NCBI RefSeq assembly: GCF_033558715.1
Contig: NZ_CP114606.1
Coordinates: 2,046,001 to 2,110,000, forward strand
Direction: 5' to 3'
Length of the DNA stretch: 64,000 bases
Origin: Acinetobacter sp. YWS30-1
GTDB taxonomy: Bacteria > Pseudomonadota > Gammaproteobacteria > Pseudomonadales > Moraxellaceae
Shown here: positions 56,350 to 64,000 of the stretch, piece after piece
Numbering within the stretch: position 1 is the stretch's first letter
Layout of the letters: every line of letters starts with the position of its first letter
The notes under the pieces: generated by a model
Seen by the model: the letters and a program-made list of their open reading frames with translations, nothing else
What the model was told of the DNA's origin: nothing
Database searches by the model: none
Program-made: the position numbers and the translations under genes

Positions 56350-57636
56350 ATGATGGAAAAGACACGCAAACACCTACTCTGCCTTGCAATCATGACCACT
56401 TTGGGTGCGGTCACTGCGACCCAGTCTCAGGCCCAACTGCATCTGGAAATTACCAAAGCTCCTGAAGCTGCTCCTAAAATTGCCATTGTGCCTTTTAGCC
56501 AGGATCAGAGTATTTATCCGGTGGTGGAAAATGACCTGAATCGTTCTGGAAAATTTGCCAGTGCCTCGAAGAATTTACCTGCTACAGCACAATTAAATTC
56601 GCCAAATGCTGAAGCATGGGCAGCTGCAGGCGTACCCTATGTGGTGACCGGTTCATCCAAGACCAATCCGGATGGTTCTTATAGCATTCAGTATCAACTC
56701 TATGATGTCGAAAAGCGTCAATACTTACTGAATGAGTTGCTGACTGTTCCTGCTTCACGTACCCGTCAGGCAGCCCATATGATCAGTGATGCCATCTATC
56801 AGGCATTAACCGGTATTCCAGGAGATTTCACTGGCCGTATTGCTTATGTCTTACGTAACCCGGCAACGCCTGAGCAGCGTTATACCTTGCAGATTGCCGA
56901 TACGGATGGTGAACAGCCAAAGACTATTTTGACTTCGCGTGATCCAATCCTGTCACCTGCCTGGACACCGGATGCGAAAAAAATTGCATATGTATCTTTT
57001 GAAACCAAACGTCCGGCCATTTATGTACAGGATCTGGCGACTGGTCAACGTGAAAAGCTGGCCAGCTTCCGTGGATTAAACGGTGCACCAAGCTTCTCTC
57101 CAGATGGCAAGAGCATGCTGTTCACTGCGTCTATGCACGGTAACCCGGAAATCTATCAGATGAATCTGGAAACACGTCAGTTAAAACGCATGACTAACGA
57201 TAGCGCAATTGATACAGAAGCACGTTATGCGCCAGATGGAAAATCATTTATCTTTACATCAGATCGTGGTGGTTCTCCGCAGATTTACCGCTATGATTTC
57301 AATAGTGAAAGTACCAAACGTCTGACTTTCCGTGGCGCATTTAATGCTCGTGCGACCTTAAGTGCAGATGGTAAGAAACTTGCATTGGTTCATCGTCCAA
57401 GTGGCAGTAACTATAAAGTGGCTGTACAAGATATTAGCTCAGGTGTGACCAATATCCTGACACCAACCAGCCTGGATGAATCACCTAGCTTCTCGCCAAA
57501 TGGTCAGATGGTGGTCTATGCCACTCGCGAAGGTAACCGTGGATTGTTATCCATCATGTCTCTCGATGGCCGGTTCCGCATGAATCTGCCAAGTGAAACA
57601 GGTGAAGTCCGTGAACCTGCTTGGGCACCAAAATAA
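56350..57636 (+). CDS. tolB: Tol-Pal system beta-propeller protein TolB
   Basis: 428 residues. A signal peptide (to about SQAQ, residue 28) is followed by an N-terminal domain and a six-bladed beta-propeller with repeated blades (SPDGKSMLFTASMHGNPEIYQM, APDGKSFIFTSDRGGSPQIYRYD, SPNGQMVVYATREGNRG). TolB is periplasmic and binds Pal and TolA. Two adjacent ATGs make the exact start uncertain by one residue. pal follows 55 bases downstream. Confidence 0.95.
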   Translation: MMEKTRKHLLCLAIMTTLGAVTATQSQAQLHLEITKAPEAAPKIAIVPFSQDQSIYPVVENDLNRSGKFASASKNLPATAQLNSPNAEAWAAAGVPYVVTGSSKTNPDGSYSIQYQLYDVEKRQYLLNELLTVPASRTRQAAHMISDAIYQALTGIPGDFTGRIAYVLRNPATPEQRYTLQIADTDGEQPKTILTSRDPILSPAWTPDAKKIAYVSFETKRPAIYVQDLATGQREKLASFRGLNGAPSFSPDGKSMLFTASMHGNPEIYQMNLETRQLKRMTNDSAIDTEARYAPDGKSFIFTSDRGGSPQIYRYDFNSESTKRLTFRGAFNARATLSADGKKLALVHRPSGSNYKVAVQDISSGVTNILTPTSLDESPSFSPNGQMVVYATREGNRGLLSIMSLDGRFRMNLPSETGEVREPAWAPK

Positions 57637-57691
57637 TAGTTCAATATTTATAAATGCTTTACCCCATAATCAACCTTCATGGAGATGAAGA

Positions 57692-58264
57692 ATGAACAAA
57701 GTAAAATTATTTGCACTTCCTTTACTTGCAGCTGCAGTCGTAATGACTGGTTGTGCCAGCCGTAAACCAGCAGCTGAAGTCCAAACTGGCAATCTGGATA
57801 CCAGTGGCACCACCACTGTAAACACTGAAGGTCTAAGTGAAGATGCAGCTTTAAGTGCTCAAAATATGGCCGGTGCATCTGCTAAAGGTGTAACTGCGGA
57901 AAATAAGGCTTATTTAGCTAAACGTGTAGTTCACTTTGACTATGACAGCAGTGAACTGAGCAATGACGATATCCGTACTCTGCAAGCACATGCCCAGTTC
58001 CTGATGGCAAATGCCAATTCTCGTGTAGCTCTGACAGGCCATACAGATGAACGCGGTACACGTGAATACAACATGGCGCTTGGTGAACGTCGTGCCAAAG
58101 CAGTAGAAAGTTTCCTGATCACTTCTGGTGTAAATGCAGGCCAACTTGAAGCAGTGAGCTATGGTAAAGAAATGCCAGTTAATCCTGGCCATGATGAAAG
58201 TGCGTGGAAAGAAAACCGCCGTGTAGAAATCAACTACGAAGCTGTTCCACCACTACTAAAATAA
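57692..58264 (+). CDS. pal: Peptidoglycan-associated lipoprotein Pal
   Basis: 190 residues. The lipobox is VVMTGCASRK with acylated Cys near residue 21, anchoring it in the outer membrane. The OmpA-like domain that binds peptidoglycan is VVHFDYDSSELSNDD and LTGHTDERGTREYNMALGERRAKAVESFL. A linker rich in Ala and Thr lies between. It closes the tolB-pal transcript before a strong terminator. Confidence 0.97.
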   Translation: MNKVKLFALPLLAAAVVMTGCASRKPAAEVQTGNLDTSGTTTVNTEGLSEDAALSAQNMAGASAKGVTAENKAYLAKRVVHFDYDSSELSNDDIRTLQAHAQFLMANANSRVALTGHTDERGTREYNMALGERRAKAVESFLITSGVNAGQLEAVSYGKEMPVNPGHDESAWKENRRVEINYEAVPPLLK

Positions 58265-58293
58265 GTGATCATTTAAATAATACATCATTCATA

Positions 58294-58320
58294 AAAAAGC
58301 ACTCAATCGAGTGCTTTTTT
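58294..58320. terminator. Bidirectional terminator after pal
   Basis: AAAAAGCACTC/GAGTGCTTTTT with an AATC loop; serves pal and the convergent small acidic gene. Confidence 0.93.
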
Positions 58321-58354
58321 ATTAGAGGGATATTTGAAAGATCAAAGAATAAAA

Positions 58355-58540
58355 TTACTCTTTGCCTTCACCTTCTTCTGCAGTTTGCATGGATTCAATC
58401 ATGTCGTGTTTATTGAATTTTTTATATTCAGGTTTTGCTTCGTAATCCTTCCACGCTTCTTTCATCTTGTCTTCAGAAATTTCATCGAGATTAATCGCTT
58501 CGCTCGGCGTTGGAGTCGCATCAAACTTTAATGTTGTCAT
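58355..58540 (-). CDS. 61-residue acidic protein
   Basis: 61 residues from MTTLKFDATPTPSEAINLDE to a Glu/Lys-rich tail (AEEGEGKE). No signal peptide, no membrane helix and no Cys. GGAGCACAGAG precedes the ATG, a good ribosome binding site. It is convergent with pal across a symmetrical terminator. I cannot name a family with confidence; small conserved proteins of this look are known in Acinetobacter annotations. Function unknown. Confidence 0.72.
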   Translation of the reverse strand: MTTLKFDATPTPSEAINLDEISEDKMKEAWKDYEAKPEYKKFNKHDMIESMQTAEEGEGKE

Positions 58541-58724
58541 CTCTGTGCTCCTATGATCATTTTTTCCTTTGATTCAACATAGCACTTTCCACAGGAGTTG
58601 CAAGGGCAAAATCACAACAAATAATTCAGTTTAATTGTCCTTTTCGGACGTTCTCCTCTAAAATATAGCCGTATATCGTTTTGATCTTTTTTTCCCCGAT
58701 TATAAGTCTTGGAGTTTTTCCCTT

Positions 58725-59699
58725 ATGTCATACCGCACCTTATCCCAATTCCTACAACAACAAAGCGGGAACCTCACACCTGAACTTGCACAAGTAATTG
58801 AAACAATTGGAAATACCTGCAAGCGTATTGACCAACTCCTGCAAAAAGGTGCTCTAGCGGGTGTATTAGGTAGTGCTCAGCATGAAAATGTTCAAGGCGA
58901 AGAGCAAAAGAAACTGGACGTGATTTCTAATGATTATCTGATTGATGCATTAAAAGTACATCCACATGTAGGCGGTTTAGCATCTGAAGAACTGGATGAA
59001 TTCACTTCAGCACAGGAAAATGGTCAATATCTAGTATTGTTCGATCCACTTGATGGCTCAAGCAATATTGATATCAACATGTGTGTGGGCACTATCTTTT
59101 CGATTCTTCCCGCAAAAAATAGTGTAACTCAGGCAGAAGACTTCATGCAGGCTGGTGTCAATCAGGTTGCTGCTGGTTATGTCCTGTATGGCCCATCAAC
59201 CATGATGGCACTGACTGTGGGTGCTGGTGTGGTATTCTTCACTTTCGATCCTGAAACTCAAGAGTTCCTGTTGACTTCTGAAGCGATTCAGGTAGCTGCT
59301 GATACTAAAGAATATGCAATCAATGCATCGAACCAGCGTCACTGGGAAGCGCCTGTACAGCGTTATATCGATGAATTGCTGGCAGGTAAAACAGGTCCTC
59401 GCGCCAAAGATTTCAATATGCGCTGGGTCGCTTGTATGGTCGGCGATATTCACCGTATTCTGTGCCGTAGCGGGATCTTCATGTACCCATACGACTTAAA
59501 AGACCCAACTAAAGCAGGTCGTTTACGTTTAATGTATGAAGCCAATCCAATGAGTATGCTGATGGAACAGGCTGGCGGTGCATCAACGACTGGTCGTGTC
59601 CGCATTCTTGAAATCGAACCTACAAATCTGCATCAACGTGTTCCTGTCATCATTGGCTCAAAAAATGAAGTTGAGCTTGTGACCAGCTACCACCACTAA
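58725..59699 (+). CDS. fbp: Class I fructose-1,6-bisphosphatase
   Basis: 324 residues. It makes fructose 6-phosphate in gluconeogenesis. The metal site is [21 protein letters not shown], with the preceding [10 protein letters not shown] contributing Glu ligands; MVGDIHRIL and [18 protein letters not shown] are also typical. The start [13 protein letters not shown] is preceded by GGAG. Length matches E. coli Fbp. A hairpin between it and the methyltransferase suggests partial termination. Confidence 0.95.
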   Translation: MSYRTLSQFLQQQSGNLTPELAQVIETIGNTCKRIDQLLQKGALAGVLGSAQHENVQGEEQKKLDVISNDYLIDALKVHPHVGGLASEELDEFTSAQENGQYLVLFDPLDGSSNIDINMCVGTIFSILPAKNSVTQAEDFMQAGVNQVAAGYVLYGPSTMMALTVGAGVVFFTFDPETQEFLLTSEAIQVAADTKEYAINASNQRHWEAPVQRYIDELLAGKTGPRAKDFNMRWVACMVGDIHRILCRSGIFMYPYDLKDPTKAGRLRLMYEANPMSMLMEQAGGASTTGRVRILEIEPTNLHQRVPVIIGSKNEVELVTSYHH

Positions 59700-59706
59700 T
59701 TTTTAA

Positions 59707-59748
59707 ACGGCAGTTGATCCTTGATTGACTGCCGTGGACTTTCTTCTT
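59707..59748 (+). terminator. Possible attenuating hairpin between fbp and the methyltransferase gene
   Basis: ACGGCAGT/ACTGCCGT with an imperfectly paired 13-base loop, followed by CTTTCTTCTT just before the ATG at 59749. Confidence 0.45.
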
Positions 59749-60525
59749 ATGCCAACCATCTTCCTTGAATCCAAAGACAATCCTAAAATTAAACACTTAC
59801 GCGGTTTAATTGAACAGAATTCTTATCGAAAAAAACAAGGACAGACTGTGCTTGAAGGCACGCACCTGTGTCTTGCATGGTTACATGAAAACAAGAAAAT
59901 CAATTCGATCTTCACGACTGAACATGCTTTAGCGCATCCTGATTTCGACATTATTTTAAACAAATATACCGGTGTGGTCTTTGTCATTGGTGAATCGCTT
60001 TATAAGGACCTGAGTACCTTAGGCACTTCGATTGCATGTATGGCGATTGTCGATATTCCAAGCTCAAGCCAGGCACTTGATTTTACGGCTGACACTCTGA
60101 TCCTTGAAAATGTGCAGGATCCCGGTAATGTTGGCACCCTGCTACGTTCAGCAGCAGCTGCCGGTATTGATCAGGTCATTTGTACTAAGGGTTCAGCATC
60201 TCTTTGGTCACCACGGGTATTACGTGCGGGTATGGGCGCGCATTTTTCTTTGCAAACTTTTGAAAATATTGCACTGGAAGACCTTTTACCGCAATTCAAG
60301 ATTCCGGTATATGTCACCAGCTCACATCGTTCTAGCAGCCTGTACAGTAAAGACTTGCGTAAAGCCTGCGTCTGGATTCTGGGCAATGAAGGTCAAGGCG
60401 TATCTGACTATGCCCTGCAACATGCCGAAGCGGTGACTATTCCACAGCCAGGTGGACAGGAATCCCTGAATGTTGCCATTGCAGGCTCTATCTGTTTCTT
60501 TGAGATGGTGCGTCAACGTATCTAA
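59749..60525 (+). CDS. SpoU/TrmH family RNA 2'-O-methyltransferase
   Basis: 258 residues from ATG 59749 (MPTIFLESKDNPKIKHLRGL); an alternative TTG at 59725 overlaps the hairpin. The SPOUT motifs are present: LILENVQDPGNVGTLLRSAAAAGID (motif 1), VWILGNEGQGVS (motif 2) and IPQPGGQESLNVAIAGSICFFEMVRQR (motif 3), plus the SpoU N-terminal substrate-binding part with KKQGQTVLEGTHL. The target nucleotide, in rRNA or tRNA, cannot be told. It follows fbp on the same strand. Confidence 0.9.
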   Translation: MPTIFLESKDNPKIKHLRGLIEQNSYRKKQGQTVLEGTHLCLAWLHENKKINSIFTTEHALAHPDFDIILNKYTGVVFVIGESLYKDLSTLGTSIACMAIVDIPSSSQALDFTADTLILENVQDPGNVGTLLRSAAAAGIDQVICTKGSASLWSPRVLRAGMGAHFSLQTFENIALEDLLPQFKIPVYVTSSHRSSSLYSKDLRKACVWILGNEGQGVSDYALQHAEAVTIPQPGGQESLNVAIAGSICFFEMVRQRI

Positions 60526-60671
60526 TACGGTATTTAGGTTACATTGTTTTAATTACAGTCAGTGTATTTATAAAATAGATTACACTACAAAAATAATAAG
60601 TTTTATTGTCAACCAAATCGTTATTCCCAACGTTATATGCACATGAACTTGGGAATAATGGTGGGTATCCA

Positions 60672-61307
60672 ATGACAGGATTTTCCATCTCTATGGATTT
60701 AGCACCGAAACCGTTGCAGTCACAAGATGCGAGTATTCTAAAGAGTACGGCAGAGTCTCGCCTGAAAAATTTCATGCAGGATGTGACTGGGCGTGCTTTG
60801 GTGATGATGGAAAGTGCGACTCAAGGACAACATGGGATCGCAATGGATCTGGTTCAGGAAGCTTTTATTGCTTTGCATAAATCTTATGCAGAGAAAAGCA
60901 CTGAAGACTGGTATCCCCTGTTCTATACGATTCTGAATAACAAATTACAGGATTGGCGTCGTAAAGAAGCACGTCGCAACCAGCCCTTTTCCTTTTTCAA
61001 AAAAGTCAGCCTTGATGACGACGAAGTCGAATTTGACAATCTGGTAGATGAATCTACGCCCTCACCTTTAGAATTTCTGGATCAGGCAGTAACTGCTGAA
61101 GAAATTCAGGAGGCGATTGCCAAATTACCTGTGCGTCAGCAGCAAGCATTTATGCTCAGAGCCTGGGAAGGCTTTGATACTCAAACTACAGCGCAAATTA
61201 TGAACTGTACAGAAGGCAGTGTGAAAACCCATTATCACCGTGCTATTCAAGGTCTACGTGCCTCTCTAGCACACTTAAATCCATATCTGGGAGGATCATC
61301 CGAATGA
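60672..61307 (+). CDS. Sigma-70 family RNA polymerase sigma factor
   Basis: 211 residues from ATG 60672 (MTGFSISMDLAPKPLQ), with GGTGGG about 7-12 bases upstream; TTG 60606 would add 22 residues. Region 2 is MDLVQEAFIALHKSYAEKSTEDWYPLFYTILNNKLQDWRRKEARR and region 4 is LPVRQQQAFMLRAWEGFDTQTTAQIMNCTEGSVKTHYHRAIQGLR, so only sigma2 and sigma4 are present, as in ECF-like sigma factors. A charged spacer (EFDNLVDESTPSPLEFLDQ) joins them. The stop codon overlaps the next gene by four bases (ATGA), implying coupling to a membrane protein, the usual place of an anti-sigma factor. Confidence 0.9.
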   Translation: MTGFSISMDLAPKPLQSQDASILKSTAESRLKNFMQDVTGRALVMMESATQGQHGIAMDLVQEAFIALHKSYAEKSTEDWYPLFYTILNNKLQDWRRKEARRNQPFSFFKKVSLDDDEVEFDNLVDESTPSPLEFLDQAVTAEEIQEAIAKLPVRQQQAFMLRAWEGFDTQTTAQIMNCTEGSVKTHYHRAIQGLRASLAHLNPYLGGSSE

Positions 61308-61621
61308 AGCAAGATGATTTCTTAAAGCAAGTAACTTCCAAACTTGATGGACTGGCACAGCACCACAAGGATAAACCGGTGGTGATGAATCATGTGCTGG
61401 AGCATATTCAGGACGCACAACATTCACGCTTTGCATTTCTAAAAATGTCTGGCTTTGCTTTGGCTGCTGCGATTGCTGGCGTGGTAGTGCTACCGAATAT
61501 TGTCAGCCATAACGAACCTCAGACTCAAGCGGTATCTACACCCAAACTCTCTCCACAGATGCTTGAAGATCTGGAAATGTTAATGGTTTTAGGTGAGGAC
61601 AAAGTTCCACATGGCAGCTAA
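61304..61621 (+). CDS. Membrane protein coupled to the sigma factor, candidate anti-sigma factor
   Basis: 105 residues with one membrane helix at about 48-66 (SGFALAAAIAGVVVLPNIVS). The N-terminal cytosolic half is charged and helical (DDFLKQVTSKLDGLAQHHKD, VVMNHVLEHIQDAQHS), the outside part is short. No zinc-finger HxxxCxxC motif is seen, so it is not a ZAS-type anti-sigma factor. The start overlaps the sigma stop by four bases and the stop overlaps the next gene by 11 bases. By position it probably binds and inhibits the sigma factor; this is inference. I do not recognise its family. Confidence 0.8.
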   Translation: MKQDDFLKQVTSKLDGLAQHHKDKPVVMNHVLEHIQDAQHSRFAFLKMSGFALAAAIAGVVVLPNIVSHNEPQTQAVSTPKLSPQMLEDLEMLMVLGEDKVPHGS

Positions 61622-62018
61622 AAGATTAGCAATTGCATTTTGTGCATTCAGCTTCCTGCAAACCAGCTTTGCGGGATTTGAACGTTTTTGGATTTTTTCT
61701 AAAGATGCCAATACGCAGGTCAACGAAACCTGGGATACACTTTCTGATTCCGAGCAACTGGCATTAATCAAACGTTATCAGTCTTTAAAAGAAATGCCTG
61801 AACAGCAACGTATTAATTTACAGCAACGCATGGACTGGTTCACTCAGCTTCCTGAAGCTGAAAAGCAGCGTATGCGTGAAACCTGGCAAATGATGAGCAG
61901 CCAGGAACGTAAGGAGTTAGGTGCACGGATGCAAAAAGCAACACCAGAAGAACGACTGGCGATCCGTGAAGAATATATCCAGAAATACCAGCAACTCACT
62001 CAACCTAAAACTCATTAA
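61611..62018 (+). CDS. DUF3106-like exported protein, third gene of the sigma operon
   Basis: 135 residues from ATG 61611 (MAAKRLAIAFCAFSFLQTSFA), with GTGAGGA about 10 bases upstream; a GTG at 61593 is an alternative. The signal peptide ends near SFA. The mature protein is helical with repeated WxxLSxxEQxAL, MPEQQRINLQQRMDWF and LPEAEKQRMRETWQMMSSQERKELGARM segments, as in the DUF3106 family, and is predicted periplasmic. It overlaps the membrane protein gene by 11 bases, so all three genes are coupled. Function unknown; a stress sensor or chaperone is a guess. Confidence 0.85.
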   Translation: MAAKRLAIAFCAFSFLQTSFAGFERFWIFSKDANTQVNETWDTLSDSEQLALIKRYQSLKEMPEQQRINLQQRMDWFTQLPEAEKQRMRETWQMMSSQERKELGARMQKATPEERLAIREEYIQKYQQLTQPKTH

Positions 62019-62030
62019 TTTAAGTTAAAT

Positions 62031-62058
62031 AAAAAAGCCTCCATCTGGAGGCTTTTTT
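62031..62058. terminator. Bidirectional terminator of the sigma operon and the GlyGly-CTERM gene
   Basis: AAAAAAGCCTCC/GGAGGCTTTTTT with an ATCT loop. It serves both convergent transcripts. Confidence 0.93.
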
Positions 62059-62068
62059 CATGCTGCAA

Positions 62069-64000
62069 TTATTTTCTAACTCGGCGATATCCTGCCAGAC
62101 CTAATAATCCGAACAATCCCCAAATTCCAAATGGACCACCACCACTTGATGATGTATTGGTATTTTTAGCCGTATTTTTTAAGTTAATTCTAGCTGTATC
62201 TGACATCAACTCATCTGCATCAAAAACATGATACTGCATATCATAATCTGACTGACTAAAAGTATTTTTCACACTAAAGGTTAATTTTCCACCATAGCAG
62301 GTTTCACCTGCAAAATTTCCTGGGCATGGTCCTTCTCGCTCTGCGGAAAGGTTTACTCCGGCAGGAAGCTTGACAATGCGAATTGGAATCTCACGACCAT
62401 CTTTATCACGATAGAAAGCAGCCTTGCCATTCATCCGTGGACCATCACCATCATCGCTGTCATTCTCTAATGGATTCACAGTTACGGTCAGATTGTTCTC
62501 TGCGCTAATTCTATATTCATCATTTTTTACAATCGGTTTAATATTTACAAATGCGCCCTGCAAAATACCTGTACTGCTGGCACCTGTCTGCTTGTCTTTA
62601 ATTGTATAACGGCAATACTCCGTATCCGAGAGACTGGTTACTTTGCCATCAGTACGATACATCATGATACGGTTTAAGTCAGGCTTCCATTCACATTTTA
62701 AATTTGGGTCATTCGGCGCACCTTGAACAATTAATGAACTGCCTGATCCAGATAAAGACCCTACACCTAAAGATTGCACTGTAATTTCATAATTTTGTGA
62801 ATTTAATGCTTTAGCTTGTACTTGAGTATTATTTAAAGTTTCTTGAGGCATGACCAAACTAAATGGATTAACGTATATGGCACGATATTTCTGGTATTGC
62901 TTGGTATATTTTAAAAGATCCTCATATTCTTTTAGCTCTTCCTTTAAGCCCTGTATTTCCTCAGGTTTTGTATTCTTATCGGCCAGAATAGAATTAATAT
63001 CATCAATATTTTCCTGATAATAATCCAGCAACTCTGTTAAAGAACTATTTTTTAGGCCAGAAATATCTGCTGCAGTTAAGCGCCGGATTTCTACTGACCC
63101 AATTTCACAGGAATTTTTTGCGTCCGGATTAAATAATAAGGTTGCCTTAGTCAACCGCTCAATTCCACGCTGATCAGTTTCTTCACAACTTTCTGTACCG
63201 ATATTGACCAGATCCGTATTCGATTGTCGATCAATAGGATAATACATCCCTAAATAACGGTTATTTACAGAAGGTTCGATATAAGCAGTTAATAGATCTG
63301 TGATCTGATTACTGGATACATCAATATTCGTTGAAACACTGTTTTCTGCCAGTTCAGGTAATATACAGCGTGAGGAACCACTTGTATGAATCGCATTATA
63401 AGCAGTAAATAAATCTACACCTTGTTCTTTACTTGGATTCCCACCATTCAAGGCATATTCACAAGACAAGCCCTGGTTAAAGGCCAACACGTTATAAGCC
63501 AGACTCGAATTACCAGTATTGTCATAAAAGATGGTAGAGCGAGCAGTATTTTCGACAATCGTGTTATTAATAGCACTAAAAGTGAAGAAAGAACTTAATG
63601 GACGGCTGATTTCATTGGCCATTCGGAAAATATGACCTGTAGTACTGGTCGTATTTTTTGCAATCGTAGAGTTACTAATATCAGCTTTGGCATAACCACA
63701 GAAGTCCAGAATACTGGCCGTATCAGTAGAACCATTTTTGACAATGCTGCTTGCGCTAATTTCTAGCTTGGTCTCTGTACTGCCCAAATTCCCCACACAA
63801 TCCATAGCCAAGACACTGCCATATGTAGCTGCTTTATTCTGATGAATTAAGGAATCCTGAATCCTGATAACTTTTTCATTATTCATCGCTACTGCATAAA
63901 TTGCTCCCCCTTCTGCAGCCGCTCGTGAATTTACAATTTCACTATTCACGAGGCTTAGAGGACCGGCGACATAAAATGTTCCACCATTACCTTTATCCAG
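62069..64000 (-). CDS. Rhombotarget A-like GlyGly-CTERM surface protein, 3' part
   Basis: At least 643 codons; the frame is open to the window edge, so the start lies outside. The GTG at 63949 is only an internal codon, preceded in frame by LDKGNGGTFYVAGPLSL. The visible N-terminal part has beta-helix-like Asn/Ser-rich repeats, then a coiled region (LTELLDYYQENIDDINSILADKN), then beta-rich domains with YRISAENNLTVTVNPLENDSDDGDGP. The C-terminus SSSGGGPFGIWGLFGLLGLAGYRRVRK is a GlyGly-CTERM signal: Gly-rich site, membrane helix, basic tail, cleaved by rhombosortase. In Acinetobacter such a protein is called rhombotarget A. Cargo function unknown. Confidence 0.85.
   Translation of the reverse strand: MDKGNGGTFYVAGPLSLVNSEIVNSRAAAEGGAIYAVAMNNEKVIRIQDSLIHQNKAATYGSVLAMDCVGNLGSTETKLEISASSIVKNGSTDTASILDFCGYAKADISNSTIAKNTTSTTGHIFRMANEISRPLSSFFTFSAINNTIVENTARSTIFYDNTGNSSLAYNVLAFNQGLSCEYALNGGNPSKEQGVDLFTAYNAIHTSGSSRCILPELAENSVSTNIDVSSNQITDLLTAYIEPSVNNRYLGMYYPIDRQSNTDLVNIGTESCEETDQRGIERLTKATLLFNPDAKNSCEIGSVEIRRLTAADISGLKNSSLTELLDYYQENIDDINSILADKNTKPEEIQGLKEELKEYEDLLKYTKQYQKYRAIYVNPFSLVMPQETLNNTQVQAKALNSQNYEITVQSLGVGSLSGSGSSLIVQGAPNDPNLKCEWKPDLNRIMMYRTDGKVTSLSDTEYCRYTIKDKQTGASSTGILQGAFVNIKPIVKNDEYRISAENNLTVTVNPLENDSDDGDGPRMNGKAAFYRDKDGREIPIRIVKLPAGVNLSAEREGPCPGNFAGETCYGGKLTFSVKNTFSQSDYDMQYHVFDADELMSDTARINLKNTAKNTNTSSSGGGPFGIWGLFGLLGLAGYRRVRK

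Overview
This is a 64-kb piece of chromosome from a gamma-proteobacterium, almost certainly an Acinetobacter. The base composition is AT-rich with long AT-rich intergenic gaps. The core genes, the small lipoprotein beside era, the CysB-linked sulfate cluster and the C-terminal GlyGly-CTERM protein (rhombotarget A type) all fit that genus. Species cannot be fixed from the sequence alone. Most of the window is conserved core genome. I see no CRISPR array, prophage, toxin-antitoxin pair or recognisable defence system.

Layout. 1-6 kb: the start of rpsB with its structured leader, divergent map, a class I aminotransferase, a MATE exporter, a GFA-family protein, a PaaI-type thioesterase and an unrecognised gene behind a perfect TetR/RutR-like palindrome. 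6.1 kb: tRNA-Asn with a clear promoter and terminator. 6.5-13.7 kb: one long minus-strand block, lepA-lepB-DUF4845-rnc-era-lipoprotein-recO-pdxJ-miaE. 14-21 kb: acyl-CoA thioesterase, a DegP/HtrA protease, nadB, a second PaaI-type thioesterase, and pabC-mltG-tmk. 21-27.8 kb: a sulfate-uptake cluster with two tandem substrate-binding paralogues, an RBBP9-like hydrolase, cysT, cysW, cysA and cysB. 28-30 kb: two convergent outer-membrane beta-barrel genes. 30-33 kb: dapD, queE, queC, a secreted Cys-containing protein and bcp.

33.7-41.3 kb: argO/argP-like divergent pair, yceI, nadM-like adenylyltransferase, enoyl-CoA hydratase, nitroreductase, an IS982-family insertion sequence, a YqfO-like protein, a LysR regulator, the decayed tail of a FAD-dependent aromatic hydroxylase, and a 41-residue membrane protein. 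41.6-49.2 kb: purL, an AtsA-type arylsulfatase and dgt. 49.3-51.1 kb: ruvA and ruvB, separated by four consecutive hairpins. 51.6-58.5 kb: an M20 hydrolase, the complete ybgC-tolQ-tolR-tolA-tolB-pal envelope cluster and a small acidic protein. 58.7-64 kb: fbp, a SpoU-type RNA methyltransferase, a sigma factor translationally coupled to a membrane protein and a DUF3106-like exported protein, and the 3' part of a large GlyGly-CTERM surface protein cut by the window edge.

The best candidates for undescribed biology are the sigma factor/membrane protein/exported protein operon at 60.7-62.0 kb, the RutR-like operator in front of an unrecognised gene at 5.5-6.0 kb, the multi-hairpin element between ruvA and ruvB, the hairpin-rich leader before queE, the 41-residue membrane protein at 41.2 kb, and the duplicated sulfate-binding proteins with an almost identical upstream block. 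None of these is proven; each is stated with a test.
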